Positions 47,901-57,250 of a stretch of DNA of 64,000 nucleotides are shown in pieces. The notes beneath the pieces are model-generated. The model did no database searches. It saw only the letters and a list, made by a program, of their open reading frames with translations, and was not told where the DNA came from. Made by a program: the position numbers and the translations under genes. Within the stretch, counting starts at the first letter, position 1; every line of letters starts with the position of its first letter. This stretch comes from Helicobacter ibis. Its GTDB lineage: Bacteria; Campylobacterota; Campylobacteria; Campylobacterales; Helicobacteraceae. Where the stretch lies: assembly GCF_027859255.1 (NCBI RefSeq), contig NZ_JAQHXR010000002.1, positions 62,001-126,000 on the forward strand, written 5' to 3'.

Positions 47901-48548
47901 CTACTTTTTTCTTTTTAGATTCCCATGTGAGAATTGAACTATCTTTTCTGGTATATTATCCAAACTTACAATATCGCAAATAGAGCCTCTTGATATTGCT
48001 TGTTTTGGCATTCCAAAGACTATGCAACTATCTTCATCTTGTGCAATAGTATAAGAACCATTCAAAAACAACTCATGAATCCCTATGCTACCATCATCTC
48101 CCATTCCTGTCATAATGATAGCTAGTGCATTTTTACCAGCAGCATTATTTAAACTTCGGAACATAATATCCACACTTGGCTTATGCCTAGTGATTCTATC
48201 GCCATCAAGTGGTGTTGCTATATATTCTCCTGTTTTATTCTCTATTAGCATGTGTCTTCCACCTGGGGCTAGATATGCACATGATGGCTTTAGTGTCATT
48301 CTCTCTGTTACTTCTACAACTGATAGGGCAGATATATTATCAAGCCTATGTGCAAATGAAGTTGAAAACCCCTCTGGTATATGTTGAGTGATGACTATTG
48401 GTGGTAAGTTTAGTGGTAGTGCTTGTAGGATTCTAGCTATTGCATCGACTCCACCAGTGCTAGCTCCGATTCCTATTATTTTTTTACCTTCACCCCTAAA
48501 AGGTTTTGAAGCCAATAATTTATCTGGATGATATTTTTCATTTGCCAT
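47901..48548 (-). CDS. cheB: chemotaxis methylesterase CheB without receiver domain
   Basis: A 215-residue protein made only of the CheB catalytic domain. IGIGASTGGVDAIARIL has the catalytic Ser, TQHIPEGFSTSFAHRL the His, and IMTGMGDDGSIG the Asp. It removes methyl groups from chemoreceptors in the cytoplasm. The usual N-terminal response-regulator domain is absent, as I recall also for C. jejuni CheB. It overlaps the cheR stop by one base. H. pylori lacks this gene. Confidence 0.9.
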   Translation of the reverse strand: MANEKYHPDKLLASKPFRGEGKKIIGIGASTGGVDAIARILQALPLNLPPIVITQHIPEGFSTSFAHRLDNISALSVVEVTERMTLKPSCAYLAPGGRHMLIENKTGEYIATPLDGDRITRHKPSVDIMFRSLNNAAGKNALAIIMTGMGDDGSIGIHELFLNGSYTIAQDEDSCIVFGMPKQAISRGSICDIVSLDNIPEKIVQFSHGNLKRKK

Positions 48549-49381
48549 TAGCTCACCACCTTAACAAAAGTGTTTTGACCAAGTCTCTCTACCTTGCTTC
48601 CTATACCTAGTATGCTCTCACTATGACCAAGATACATCGTTCCGCCAATTTTAAGGTGTGAAAAAAGCTTACTTAATATCTTTTCTTGATCTTCAACTTT
48701 AAAATAAATAAGAACATTTCTACAAAATATAATATCAAATTCCTCTTTTGCAAATGGGTAACTAATAGAGCTTAAATTAAGCTGCTTAAATGTTATTAGC
48801 CTTTTAAGATGTGGCTTTGCTACTAGCTTAATTAAAGAACCAGCTCTCTTCTCTACGCTAAAGTAATCCTCTAAATGCAACCAATCAGGCAATGGATTTA
48901 AAAATGTATCAACTAAATATTCTCCCTTTTTAGCTACATCAAGCACAGAAGTATCAATATCAGTAGCAATCACGCTAACAGGTGTGCTAGAAGCATATAC
49001 ATCTTTTGCATATAACAATGTAGTTGCGATAGAATAAGGTTCTTCTCCAGTAGAACTAGCAGAACAATACACTTTTAATGGCTCACTACTTTTTAATCTG
49101 TGAGGCAAAATTCTATTTAACATATCCATAAAATGGAAATTTTCCCTAAAAAAATCAGTCTTATTTGTAGTAAATGCATTTATAAATTCTTGCTTGTTTT
49201 TTCCACTTTTGACACTTGAGAAAAATACATCAAAATCATCTATTTTTAAATCTCGCCTTAGCTTATCGAGCCTATTCTTAATAGTAGAATCCTTACTGCT
49301 AGGCAGATAAATACCAGCTATATCGTATATCAACTCTCTTGCTTTGTTTATATGAGAATCGCTAATTACATTTGTAACCAT
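48548..49381 (-). CDS. cheR: chemotaxis methyltransferase CheR
   Basis: A 277-residue S-adenosylmethionine-dependent enzyme methylating chemoreceptor glutamates. The N-terminal helical domain (YDIAGIYLPSSKDSTIKNRL) and the SAM-binding part with VYCSASSTGEEPYSIATTLL, VIATDIDTSVLDVA and FDIIFCRNVLIYF are clear. It pairs with cheB and supplies adaptation for receptors such as those at 8834 and 36108. Confidence 0.93.
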   Translation of the reverse strand: MVTNVISDSHINKARELIYDIAGIYLPSSKDSTIKNRLDKLRRDLKIDDFDVFFSSVKSGKNKQEFINAFTTNKTDFFRENFHFMDMLNRILPHRLKSSEPLKVYCSASSTGEEPYSIATTLLYAKDVYASSTPVSVIATDIDTSVLDVAKKGEYLVDTFLNPLPDWLHLEDYFSVEKRAGSLIKLVAKPHLKRLITFKQLNLSSISYPFAKEEFDIIFCRNVLIYFKVEDQEKILSKLFSHLKIGGTMYLGHSESILGIGSKVERLGQNTFVKVVS

Positions 49382-49382
49382 A

Positions 49383-51308
49383 CTAGCCCTTTATGCAACT
49401 GTTTTTATAATTTTCACACCATTCTTGTGCGTTTGTATTATCCAAAACCTGCCCTATTTTCTTATATTCATTATAATAGTCATATGCAAATTCCGCCACC
49501 TCCCCCAAAATTGGCTCATAATATCCGCCATCACCGACTGCAACATATTGACTTAAAAACACATCAGCATCTTGCTTGTCAAAATATATTCTAGCTAAAT
49601 CTTTATACACTTGAAGATATAGTTCTATAAGAGTATCAGTAAATTTTAAATCAATGCTTAACGCACAAGAATCTTTATTGTTAGAAAATTTATTTTTATA
49701 TTTTAAAACCCCACTAGTAAATAAAATACTAAGATGTATCAAACCCTCGCAATAATAAGGTAAAACCTCTCCATTGTCCCTCCAAGCAATAAGAGAAACA
49801 CTTCTAGCAATTAAACTATAAATAAGCTCCTTTAATAGTGGTCTATTTTGTCTTGTGAAATAATATGCCAACCCTCCCATGGTGGCTTTAAACTCTTCTA
49901 TATTTTTGAAGTTGCCACTTTTATTCATAACCAGCTCACTATCATCGCTAACACATAAAATATGACCAAACTCATGCCCTATTGTAGAAATCTCATAAAT
50001 TTTATACCACTCTTTTTCCCTAAAAAACAATAACTCTCTATTAAAGTCTAAAAATTCTCTTGGAAATGTAAGAGACGATAAAAGCATAAAAGGTTTTGCT
50101 CTAAACATCTCTAAAATTCTATCAGGAAAATAAAATATTTTCTTTCCATGTTTTTTGCTAACAACTTCATCATTTGGTATCACTTGTGCACTAAATAGAC
50201 CATTTAACTCTGAGCCAAAAAACATCATAGGCAATCCACCATAAAGTTGTGTCTTTTGTAACGAATTATTAACGCATAAATTAATTTCATCTGTATATTT
50301 CAAACCAACAAATTCTGCAAAAAAATTACTATAAAATACCCACATACTTTTAGAATTTACTTCACTATCACTAGAATCGTTCAATAAATCAATACCATTA
50401 TAACACCTAGCAATTCGTAAATCCCACTCTGGTGCTACTGCTTTTCTAAAATGATCTTCATAATATTCAAATGGGTGGCATACTTGAATTGGGGTTGTTA
50501 TACCAAGCCACTTAACTTCAACATCTCTCCAAGATTCTAAAAGCTTTTTAGTATCTTTTTGCATTAATGCTTTTTGTAAAGCCCCAAAGTAATCTAAATA
50601 TCTATCTTTTTGTTCTAACTTTGAGCATGTCTCTTTTATGTTTTTAAGCTTTAAAATTCCGGATTCTAAGCTCTGATTAATCAACTTAAATTCTTCTTTA
50701 AAGAATTCACAATAACTAACAGCTCTATATTTACCATCTATAAACATAGGCACAGAATAACTTCTGTCACTAGCTTCTCCATTATCACTAATTTCTATTG
50801 AATCTTGTAAAGCTTCTAAAATACTTTGCAAATTATTGTTGTGTTTTTCTTTTAAATGTGTATTAATCCCTAAAATAAGTTCTTTTTGCCAAGAATAAAA
50901 AAACCTATTAAAACACAAACCAAGCTCATAGACAAGATTTAATAACTCACGCCAAAAATCTGTTAATAAAGCATTATCATTTATATATAGTAGTAAATTT
51001 ATAAACTTATTTTTGTAATATTGTTCAGATATAAAAAACATTTCATCTTTAATTTCTTGTGGTGATTGTATGTTGTATTTATCCATTACATTATCAAGTG
51101 CAGATTCTCTAAGTGATACCACTCTATCAATTAATGCAAACAAAACTTCATCATTTTGCGGAAGCTTATTATAAACCTTGGTCAAAAAATGTGGAATCTC
51201 GCTACTTTGCACCAATTCATAAAGCAGTTGCGTATCTTTATTACTTTTATTTAAAAATTCATAAATCTTAGCAAAATCGCTAAGAAGTTTTTTCTCCATT
51301 TCTTTCAT
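49383..51308 (-). CDS. CiaB-like protein with HExxH metallopeptidase motif
   Basis: A 641-residue soluble protein. Length and neighbourhood resemble the Campylobacter invasion antigen B family (CiaB), though I cannot run a comparison. A zinc-peptidase HEFGH motif is at residues 445-449, with EEF at 471-473 as a possible third ligand, a gluzincin layout close to dipeptidyl peptidase III-like enzymes. No signal peptide is visible. It overlaps the DnaJ-like gene upstream by 29 bases and precedes cheR by 1 base. Enzyme activity is inference. Confidence 0.55.
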   Translation of the reverse strand: MKEMEKKLLSDFAKIYEFLNKSNKDTQLLYELVQSSEIPHFLTKVYNKLPQNDEVLFALIDRVVSLRESALDNVMDKYNIQSPQEIKDEMFFISEQYYKNKFINLLLYINDNALLTDFWRELLNLVYELGLCFNRFFYSWQKELILGINTHLKEKHNNNLQSILEALQDSIEISDNGEASDRSYSVPMFIDGKYRAVSYCEFFKEEFKLINQSLESGILKLKNIKETCSKLEQKDRYLDYFGALQKALMQKDTKKLLESWRDVEVKWLGITTPIQVCHPFEYYEDHFRKAVAPEWDLRIARCYNGIDLLNDSSDSEVNSKSMWVFYSNFFAEFVGLKYTDEINLCVNNSLQKTQLYGGLPMMFFGSELNGLFSAQVIPNDEVVSKKHGKKIFYFPDRILEMFRAKPFMLLSSLTFPREFLDFNRELLFFREKEWYKIYEISTIGHEFGHILCVSDDSELVMNKSGNFKNIEEFKATMGGLAYYFTRQNRPLLKELIYSLIARSVSLIAWRDNGEVLPYYCEGLIHLSILFTSGVLKYKNKFSNNKDSCALSIDLKFTDTLIELYLQVYKDLARIYFDKQDADVFLSQYVAVGDGGYYEPILGEVAEFAYDYYNEYKKIGQVLDNTNAQEWCENYKNSCIKG

Positions 51309-52128
51309 GTTCTATCTTTTTGTGGTTTTTAATTAACTCATAAGCTTCGTTTATGTCTTGTAGTTTCTTTGTATGAGTTTCTATAATCGAGCTATCCAAT
51401 TCTTTATGCTGTAGAATATCAGGGTGATTTTCTCTAACCAAACTTTTATATTTCTTTTTTATCTTTTCACTATCATCATCAATCTCTACCCCAAGAATCT
51501 TGTAAGCTTCACTCACGCTCATACTATTGGACTGATTGCTATAAAAATTAGCAAAATCATCATAAAGCTTATTAAAATCCCCATTATCTATTTCTAAAAA
51601 TGCAGCTACATCCAGTATGACTTCTCTCTCACTATCACCTAAATTTCCATCTGCATAAGCCAAAGACAGCATATATTCAACAAGTTTTAGTCGTCTTTTG
51701 TATTGACCCTTTGTAAAATTCGCATAAGAGTAAGTTAGCTCTTCTAAATCCTCATAAGTATTATTAAAAATCTCATGCAAAATATCTATAATTTCTTCTC
51801 TTTGGTGCATTGCACTTTGCATTAAAATTTGATTTGCTATATCCTCTATTGTATTTTCTATCAATTCAAACTCAAGTTCACATACCCTACCATCAACATG
51901 TGCCAATTTTGAGAGAATTCCAACTATTAGTCCATATTCTCCATTTCTTATCTTTTCTTCTTTTGTTGGGGTTGCATATATATCATATTTTCTATCAAAC
52001 TCATCATCATCTGGTGGAAATGTCGAATTCTCAATTCTTGGTCTTTTGTGAGGATTGTATAAATAGTCCTTAAAATTCATAATTGCAAGTGCAATAATAA
52101 CAATAGTTATAAGAAGGAGGATTTCCAT
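51280..52128 (-). CDS. DjlA-like membrane DnaJ/TerB protein
   Basis: A 282-residue protein. An N-terminal membrane segment (residues 1-18) is followed by a TerB-like helical domain (about 65-185; SKLAHVDGRVCELEF, then LSLAYADGNLGDSERE) and a C-terminal J domain (about 205-270) with the HPD motif in VRENHPDILQ. This is the layout of DjlA, a membrane co-chaperone that recruits DnaK. It sits 27 bases after the metal-binding gene. Confidence 0.85.
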   Translation of the reverse strand: MEILLLITIVIIALAIMNFKDYLYNPHKRPRIENSTFPPDDDEFDRKYDIYATPTKEEKIRNGEYGLIVGILSKLAHVDGRVCELEFELIENTIEDIANQILMQSAMHQREEIIDILHEIFNNTYEDLEELTYSYANFTKGQYKRRLKLVEYMLSLAYADGNLGDSEREVILDVAAFLEIDNGDFNKLYDDFANFYSNQSNSMSVSEAYKILGVEIDDDSEKIKKKYKSLVRENHPDILQHKELDSSIIETHTKKLQDINEAYELIKNHKKIEHERNGEKTS

Positions 52129-52155
52129 TGTATTCCTTAAAAAATTGGAAATTAA

Positions 52156-52380
52156 TTATTTACTAAAAAAGCCCTTTATCTTACCAAATACACTATCTGA
52201 TGGCAAGAATCCTAATTCTCTTAATTGAGATTTAACTTCATCGACCAATTCATCACCAACATCAACTTCAACCATTTGAGTTTTAATATCAACTTCAACA
52301 TTTTGACATTTATCTAGAAGTGCATTTTTAATTTTATCAACACAACCTTGACATTTAATATTAACACATTGAATTTTCAT
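52156..52380 (-). CDS. heavy-metal-associated domain protein (CopP-like)
   Basis: A 74-residue protein with the ferredoxin-like HMA fold. Its metal site CQGC lies at residues 10-13 (VNIKCQGCVDKI). The last 15 residues (SDSVFGKIKGFFSK) extend beyond the usual domain. Such proteins carry Cu(I) or other soft metals in the cytoplasm. No P-type ATPase adjoins it here. It is the first gene of the reverse-strand run down to the secreted protein at 46607. Confidence 0.8.
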   Translation of the reverse strand: MKIQCVNIKCQGCVDKIKNALLDKCQNVEVDIKTQMVEVDVGDELVDEVKSQLRELGFLPSDSVFGKIKGFFSK

Positions 52381-52401
52381 AACTAAGATATTCCTAAAAT
52401 G

Positions 52402-52407
52402 ATTATA
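52402..52407 (-). promoter_or_regulatory. -10 box for the HMA-DnaJ-CiaB-CheR-CheB run
   Basis: TATAAT on the reverse strand, 5 bases after the tRNA 3' end and 22 bases before the metal-binding gene. Any -35 must lie inside the tRNA. Confidence 0.45.
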
Positions 52408-52411
52408 AAAG

Positions 52412-52488
52412 TGGTGGGTCCTATAGGACTTGAACCTATGACCAATCGGTTATGAGCCGATTGCTCTAACCAGCTGAGCTAAGGACCC
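52412..52488 (-). tRNA. tRNA with CAU anticodon, probably Ile2
   Basis: A 77-base cloverleaf with encoded CCA. Anticodon loop CTCATAA, stem ATCGG/CCGAT, acceptor GGGTCCT/AGGACCC. The acceptor and extra-loop pattern are closer to tRNA-Ile2 (read as AUA after lysidine modification) than to elongator Met, but Met cannot be excluded. Its first 23 bases overlap the end of rodA. Confidence 0.9.
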
Positions 52489-53593
52489 TTTTTGAAAAAG
52501 AAATGTGATTATACATAAATTTATATCTAAATGCAAGTATTCCTTCTAAAATTCCAAATAAAACCATAAAAGTTACAAAACTACTCCCTCCATAACTAAA
52601 TAATGGTAGAGGGATTCCAACTACAGGTGCAAACCCAATAGTCATAGCAATATTAACGCCACTATACACAAACAATAAAAGTCCCGTGCTTGATGCTATA
52701 ACTTTTAAAAAATAATCCTTGTCATCTGTATTATTGATACTAAAAATATGAAATATCAAAGCACCATATAACAAAAACAATCCAATGATCCCAACAAACC
52801 CGAATCTTTCTGCAAAATAAGGAAAGATAAAATCGCTAGTAGCTATGGGTAGAAACTTATATGCAGCTTGTGTTGCTTCTTCTTTTTCTTTACCAGAGAT
52901 TCCACCTGAACCTATTGCTATTATTGATTGTCTAACTTGATAATCTGGATCTTTTAATACAAAATCAGCAATTCTCTTTTTTTGATAATCATGCAAATTA
53001 GCATACAAAACTGGAGAAGCTAGACCAACAGAAATCAAAATTCCAAGCCAAATTTTATAATTCACACCAATTATAAATAGTGTTCCATATCCCATAATCA
53101 ATAACACCAATGCAGTTCCTAAATCTGGTTGCTTCAGTATAAAAACGAATGGCAAAAGTATAAAAAAAGATATTTTGGCAAAATCAACCAATCCATAACC
53201 ATTTGGCTTTGGAGGTTTTTTCCTAACTAAATACGCAATCATAAGCATTAAAGCTGGCTTCATAGTCTCTGATGGTTGAAATGTAAAATGAACAAATGGA
53301 ATCTCTATCCACCTTTGTGCTCCAAGCCTCGTATCGCCAAATAATTCAACTACAAGCAGTAAAACTATATGAATCCAATAAAACAAAATAATAAACCAAG
53401 ATAACTTCCAAATATGCACAAAAAACACAGCAGTAAAAACCAATAAGCCAACAAATACATAAATTAATACTTTATTTCCCAAAAATTCGCTATTTTCATT
53501 TATCAAAAACCAAGATAAAAGTATAATTGGTGCAACCAATAAAGGTAAGGTGTAATCAAAATATGATAGAATTTTTTTATTAATCCCAAACAA
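52466..53593 (-). CDS. rodA: rod shape-determining protein RodA (SEDS glycosyltransferase)
   Basis: A 375-residue SEDS-family membrane protein with about ten segments that polymerises glycan strands during elongation. Family motifs include FTFQPSETMKPALML, KQPDLGTALVLL and the C-terminal GIPLPLFSYGGSSF. The start is TTG at 53593 with AAGGG upstream. The last seven codons and stop lie within the tRNA gene at 52412-52488, so the protein ends in RVLSSAG read from tRNA sequence. Confidence 0.9.
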   Translation of the reverse strand: MFGINKKILSYFDYTLPLLVAPIILLSWFLINENSEFLGNKVLIYVFVGLLVFTAVFFVHIWKLSWFIILFYWIHIVLLLVVELFGDTRLGAQRWIEIPFVHFTFQPSETMKPALMLMIAYLVRKKPPKPNGYGLVDFAKISFFILLPFVFILKQPDLGTALVLLIMGYGTLFIIGVNYKIWLGILISVGLASPVLYANLHDYQKKRIADFVLKDPDYQVRQSIIAIGSGGISGKEKEEATQAAYKFLPIATSDFIFPYFAERFGFVGIIGLFLLYGALIFHIFSINNTDDKDYFLKVIASSTGLLLFVYSGVNIAMTIGFAPVVGIPLPLFSYGGSSFVTFMVLFGILEGILAFRYKFMYNHISFSKRVLSSAG

Positions 53594-53648
53594 AATAAAC
53601 CCTTAAAATAAGCACTTAAGGCGTATTTTATCACACAAAAGTTGGCAA

Positions 53649-54611
53649 ATGCAAGAAATTTTAGTAAATGAACACAATATACAAGATAGATTAGATATTT
53701 TTTTAAAAGAAACACTAAATATAACAAGAAACAATGCCTCTAAATTAATAAAAAACTATCAAATATCAATAAACAACACAATAATCCAAAAAGCAAGTTA
53801 TGAGCTAAAAACAAACGATATTGTGCGTATTGCAGAAATTCAAATACCACAAAAAAACGAAGAAACAAAGCTTGAGATAGAAATATTATATGAAGATAGC
53901 GATATTTTAGTTATAAACAAACCAATAAATTTAATAGTGCATAAAGCGCACGAACATGATATGCAAAACTCTGTTGTAAATTGGCTTATTCAAAATAATA
54001 TACAAACTTCTAGTATAGGAGATTCATATAGGCATGGAATAATACATAGACTCGATAAAACAACAAGCGGTGCGATGGTAATAGCAAAAAATAACGAATC
54101 TCACATGGCTTTAAAGGAGCAATTACAACAACGAACTATGGGTAGATTTTATTTATGCATGATAGATAATCCACTAAAAGAAAATATAACAATACAATCA
54201 AATATAATGCGACACCCAAAAAATCGACTAAAATACATAAATGCCAAAAGTGGCAAAGAAGCAAAAAGTGCATTTTACAAAATATCAAGCAAAGACAATA
54301 ATGAGCTAATATGTGCAAAATTATTTACAGGAAGGACACATCAAATAAGGGTGCATTTAGCAAAGATTAATCGACATATTATTGGAGATTATTTTTATGG
54401 ATATAAAGGCGAATACGACAACAGGATCTTGCTCCATTCACACACGCTATATCTAACCCACCCAAGAACCTCTGAAAATTTGCGATTTTATGCACCAATT
54501 CCAAAAGATATGCTAGAATACATACAAAGATTCACAGATTTTGGAGGCAAAGATGAAAACTTTGAAGAGTATCTTTATGATTTCATGCATAGGTTTTATA
54601 GTGGCATTTAG
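53649..54611 (+). CDS. RluA family pseudouridine synthase
   Basis: A 320-residue RNA-modifying enzyme. An N-terminal S4 domain (residues about 8-60) is followed by the catalytic HRLDKTTSGAMVIAK with the Asp nucleophile, and TGRTHQIRVHLA near residue 220. It isomerises uridines in rRNA, perhaps large-subunit sites as RluD or RluC. The 3' end overlaps the next lipoprotein gene by 59 bases. Confidence 0.9.
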   Translation: MQEILVNEHNIQDRLDIFLKETLNITRNNASKLIKNYQISINNTIIQKASYELKTNDIVRIAEIQIPQKNEETKLEIEILYEDSDILVINKPINLIVHKAHEHDMQNSVVNWLIQNNIQTSSIGDSYRHGIIHRLDKTTSGAMVIAKNNESHMALKEQLQQRTMGRFYLCMIDNPLKENITIQSNIMRHPKNRLKYINAKSGKEAKSAFYKISSKDNNELICAKLFTGRTHQIRVHLAKINRHIIGDYFYGYKGEYDNRILLHSHTLYLTHPRTSENLRFYAPIPKDMLEYIQRFTDFGGKDENFEEYLYDFMHRFYSGI

Positions 54612-54756
54612 CGGTTGTGCTGGCAAAGAGGGTAATTTAAGCTATCAACAAAAAATACAACAATCACAAAACATGCAAGATATGCGTCCAACAAATGTGA
54701 ATAATCCAGGTTTATATGCACCATATAATCACTCAGTCTCACCAGCGATGCAATAA
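54553..54756 (+). CDS. small lipoprotein
   Basis: A 67-residue protein with a lipoprotein signal; the lipobox AFSGC puts the lipidated Cys near residue 22. The short mature part is polar and Gln/Asn rich (SYQQKIQQSQNMQDMRP). The start at 54553 has GGAGG upstream and lies inside the end of the pseudouridine synthase gene. I know no function. Confidence 0.75.
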   Translation: MKTLKSIFMISCIGFIVAFSGCAGKEGNLSYQQKIQQSQNMQDMRPTNVNNPGLYAPYNHSVSPAMQ

Positions 54757-54770
54757 GGTTTAACTCCAAC

Positions 54771-56027
54771 ATGAAAAATCAATATTTCAAAATATTAGCA
54801 TGTGTATGTGTTGCCATTTTTTTTGGTGCATGTGGTAGCACATCTAGCATAACTAATAGCATAGATAGTGTAAATCCCTTTAAAAGTTCAGCTATAAATC
54901 CGCATATAGCCCCACCAACAGATATAAAGGTTCTAACAGATATAAACACCATAGCATTTGAATGGAATTTAGTCCCTCAACCAGAAATAAAAGGTTATTA
55001 TATATATCGCAAACTACCAACAGAACAAGACTTTAAAAGAGTAGCAAATATAAAAAGTAGATTCACAACACATTATTCGGATAATGGCTTGTCGCCAGAT
55101 ACGGAATATTTATATCAATTTGTCTCATATGATCAAAATGGCAATGTGTCTGCAAATTCAGACATAATAACAACAAAGACACAATTCATAGAGCCAGTAG
55201 AATACATAGAAGCAATAGGTAACTATCCAAGAAAAATTAAAATAATTTGGAGTCCCCATAAAGATCCAAGAGTAACGGGTTATTTATTAGAAAAACGCAC
55301 CAATAATGGAGAATGGAAAGAGCTAACAAAGATAAATGATAGATTATTGGTTGAATACCTAGACAAAGATTTACAAGATGGGCAAAGCAATGAATATAGA
55401 ATTGCTGCATTTAATATCAATAAAAGCTTATCCCTACCTACAATGAGCGTAGTAGCCACAACCAAACAAAAACCAGCTCCAGTTACAAACTTCCGTGCTA
55501 CAAATAACATAGCAAATCAAATTCAACTAACATGGACACCAAGCTCTAGCAATGAAGTAGTAAGCTACACTATACTTAGAAGCGGTATTTTTGGTACTTA
55601 TTCAAAATTGGTAAGCTTAGATTCTTCAACTACAACTTATGTTGATTCTGTAGATGATGTTGGAAAGGAATATCAATACAAGATAATAGCATATAACAAA
55701 GATGGTATAGATAGCATAGAGGCAGGTCCAGTAACAGGTAGAAGCCTATCAAAGCCAAATCCTCCAACAATAACATACGCACAAATAGAGGGTAATGCTG
55801 TAGTTATCAGATGGGACCCAAATGAACCAAGGGCTAGAGAATATGTGGTATACAAAGAATCTAGCATTTTTAGTGAAATTCTAAGATATAACAAAGTGCT
55901 AACTCCAGAATTTATCGATAGAGAGATACGCCCAGGAGAGCAGTATACTTACAGCGTAGGCACACTTGATGAACATGGCATAGAATCAGATAGAAGCAAA
56001 AAAGTAAATCTAGAATTACCAAAATAA
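54771..56027 (+). CDS. fibronectin type III domain lipoprotein
   Basis: A 418-residue predicted lipoprotein with lipobox FFGAC near residue 21. The rest holds three to four fibronectin type III modules, each with the Trp and Tyr core pattern (EWNLVPQPEIKGYYIYR, IWSPHKDPRVTGYLLEKR, TWTPSSSNEVVSYTILR, RWDPNEPRAREYVVYK). Such repeats mediate binding at the cell surface or in the periplasm. It is between the small lipoprotein and trmB, with the stop overlapping trmB by one base. Confidence 0.85.
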   Translation: MKNQYFKILACVCVAIFFGACGSTSSITNSIDSVNPFKSSAINPHIAPPTDIKVLTDINTIAFEWNLVPQPEIKGYYIYRKLPTEQDFKRVANIKSRFTTHYSDNGLSPDTEYLYQFVSYDQNGNVSANSDIITTKTQFIEPVEYIEAIGNYPRKIKIIWSPHKDPRVTGYLLEKRTNNGEWKELTKINDRLLVEYLDKDLQDGQSNEYRIAAFNINKSLSLPTMSVVATTKQKPAPVTNFRATNNIANQIQLTWTPSSSNEVVSYTILRSGIFGTYSKLVSLDSSTTTYVDSVDDVGKEYQYKIIAYNKDGIDSIEAGPVTGRSLSKPNPPTITYAQIEGNAVVIRWDPNEPRAREYVVYKESSIFSEILRYNKVLTPEFIDREIRPGEQYTYSVGTLDEHGIESDRSKKVNLELPK

Positions 56028-57250
56028 TGCCACATTTTAAAACCAAAACTTTTATTCAACCCACTTTTCCATTGCAAGATTCTTGCAGTGGAGATAGTTT
56101 TATATTCGTAGATAGATATTACTCATCACTATATCCCAAACTATCAATAATACTAACCAAATATCAATCCACAAACCAAAAACAAACTCAAGAATTTTTA
56201 ATAGAAGTAAAAGAAAAAGAAAATCAAACCCTAATAAAATGCAACAAAGAAAGTAAAATAGCACCAATTGAAATTCCAAAAAACGCCCTAAGAATCCTAA
56301 GTAAAAACCAACAAGTAATTTCACATAATCTAAACCCACAAAATATAACATCTGATTTAAAACTACCGTTTATCCAAACGATAAATAATTTTATAGATTT
56401 TGATAGCTTCCTAAAAACAAATAATTTACAAAATAAACAAATATGGTTAGAAATAGGATTTGGCAGTGGCAGGAATCTTCTATACAATGCGCAACATAAC
56501 AAAGACATATTACATATAGGAGTTGAGATTCATACCCCATCACTAGAGCAAGTAGCACGACAAATAGGATTGTTAAATTTAAACAACATCTACATACTCT
56601 CATATGATGCAAGAATCTTTTTAGAACTACTACCTTCAAATAACATAAATAGAATCCTAGTTCATTTCCCAATTCCATGGGATAAGAGCCCTCATAGAAG
56701 AATCTTTAGCAATACATTCTTAAAAGAGGCAAACAGAGTATTAAAACAAAATGGAACACTTGAGCTAAGAACAGATAGTGAAGAATACTTTTTATATGCA
56801 AAAAGTATAGCAAACAAAGAAGAATGGTTAATACACGAATCTTGCAATAAAGATTCAAACATAATAAGCAAATACGAAGCAAGATGGAAAAAAATGCAAA
56901 AAAATATATATGATTTAATTCTAACTGCAAAGATAAATAGCGACTTCAAAAACTCGCAGTATGATTTTTCTTTTAAAGATATAAATTTTATTTCAGATAC
57001 GCTAAATAGCCATGGCTTTAAAAGGTGCAAAATTATAAAAGATGGCTATTTTGTAAGCATAGAAGATTTATTTATATCAAAATTTAATGATAAAATATTA
57101 AAAGTATCTTTCGGTGATTTTAATTACCCAGAAAATCGATACATAATTATAGATAATGAAATTAGGTATCTAAAATCACAACCATTACCTACTAATATAA
57201 ACCAAAAATGCCATAATATATTATGCGACTTACTTTTTAAGGAGAGATAG
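56027..57250 (+). CDS. trmB: tRNA (guanine-N7)-methyltransferase
   Basis: A 407-residue enzyme that methylates G46 of tRNA. The SAM-binding motif WLEIGFGSGRNLLYNA, GVEIHTPSLEQV, VHFPIPWDKSPHRRIF and the LELRTDSEEYFLYA motif match the family. It is longer than typical bacterial TrmB because of an N-terminal extension of about 130 residues and a C-terminal extension, as I recall for Helicobacter. It overlaps ftsE by one base. Confidence 0.9.
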   Translation: MPHFKTKTFIQPTFPLQDSCSGDSFIFVDRYYSSLYPKLSIILTKYQSTNQKQTQEFLIEVKEKENQTLIKCNKESKIAPIEIPKNALRILSKNQQVISHNLNPQNITSDLKLPFIQTINNFIDFDSFLKTNNLQNKQIWLEIGFGSGRNLLYNAQHNKDILHIGVEIHTPSLEQVARQIGLLNLNNIYILSYDARIFLELLPSNNINRILVHFPIPWDKSPHRRIFSNTFLKEANRVLKQNGTLELRTDSEEYFLYAKSIANKEEWLIHESCNKDSNIISKYEARWKKMQKNIYDLILTAKINSDFKNSQYDFSFKDINFISDTLNSHGFKRCKIIKDGYFVSIEDLFISKFNDKILKVSFGDFNYPENRYIIIDNEIRYLKSQPLPTNINQKCHNILCDLLFKER

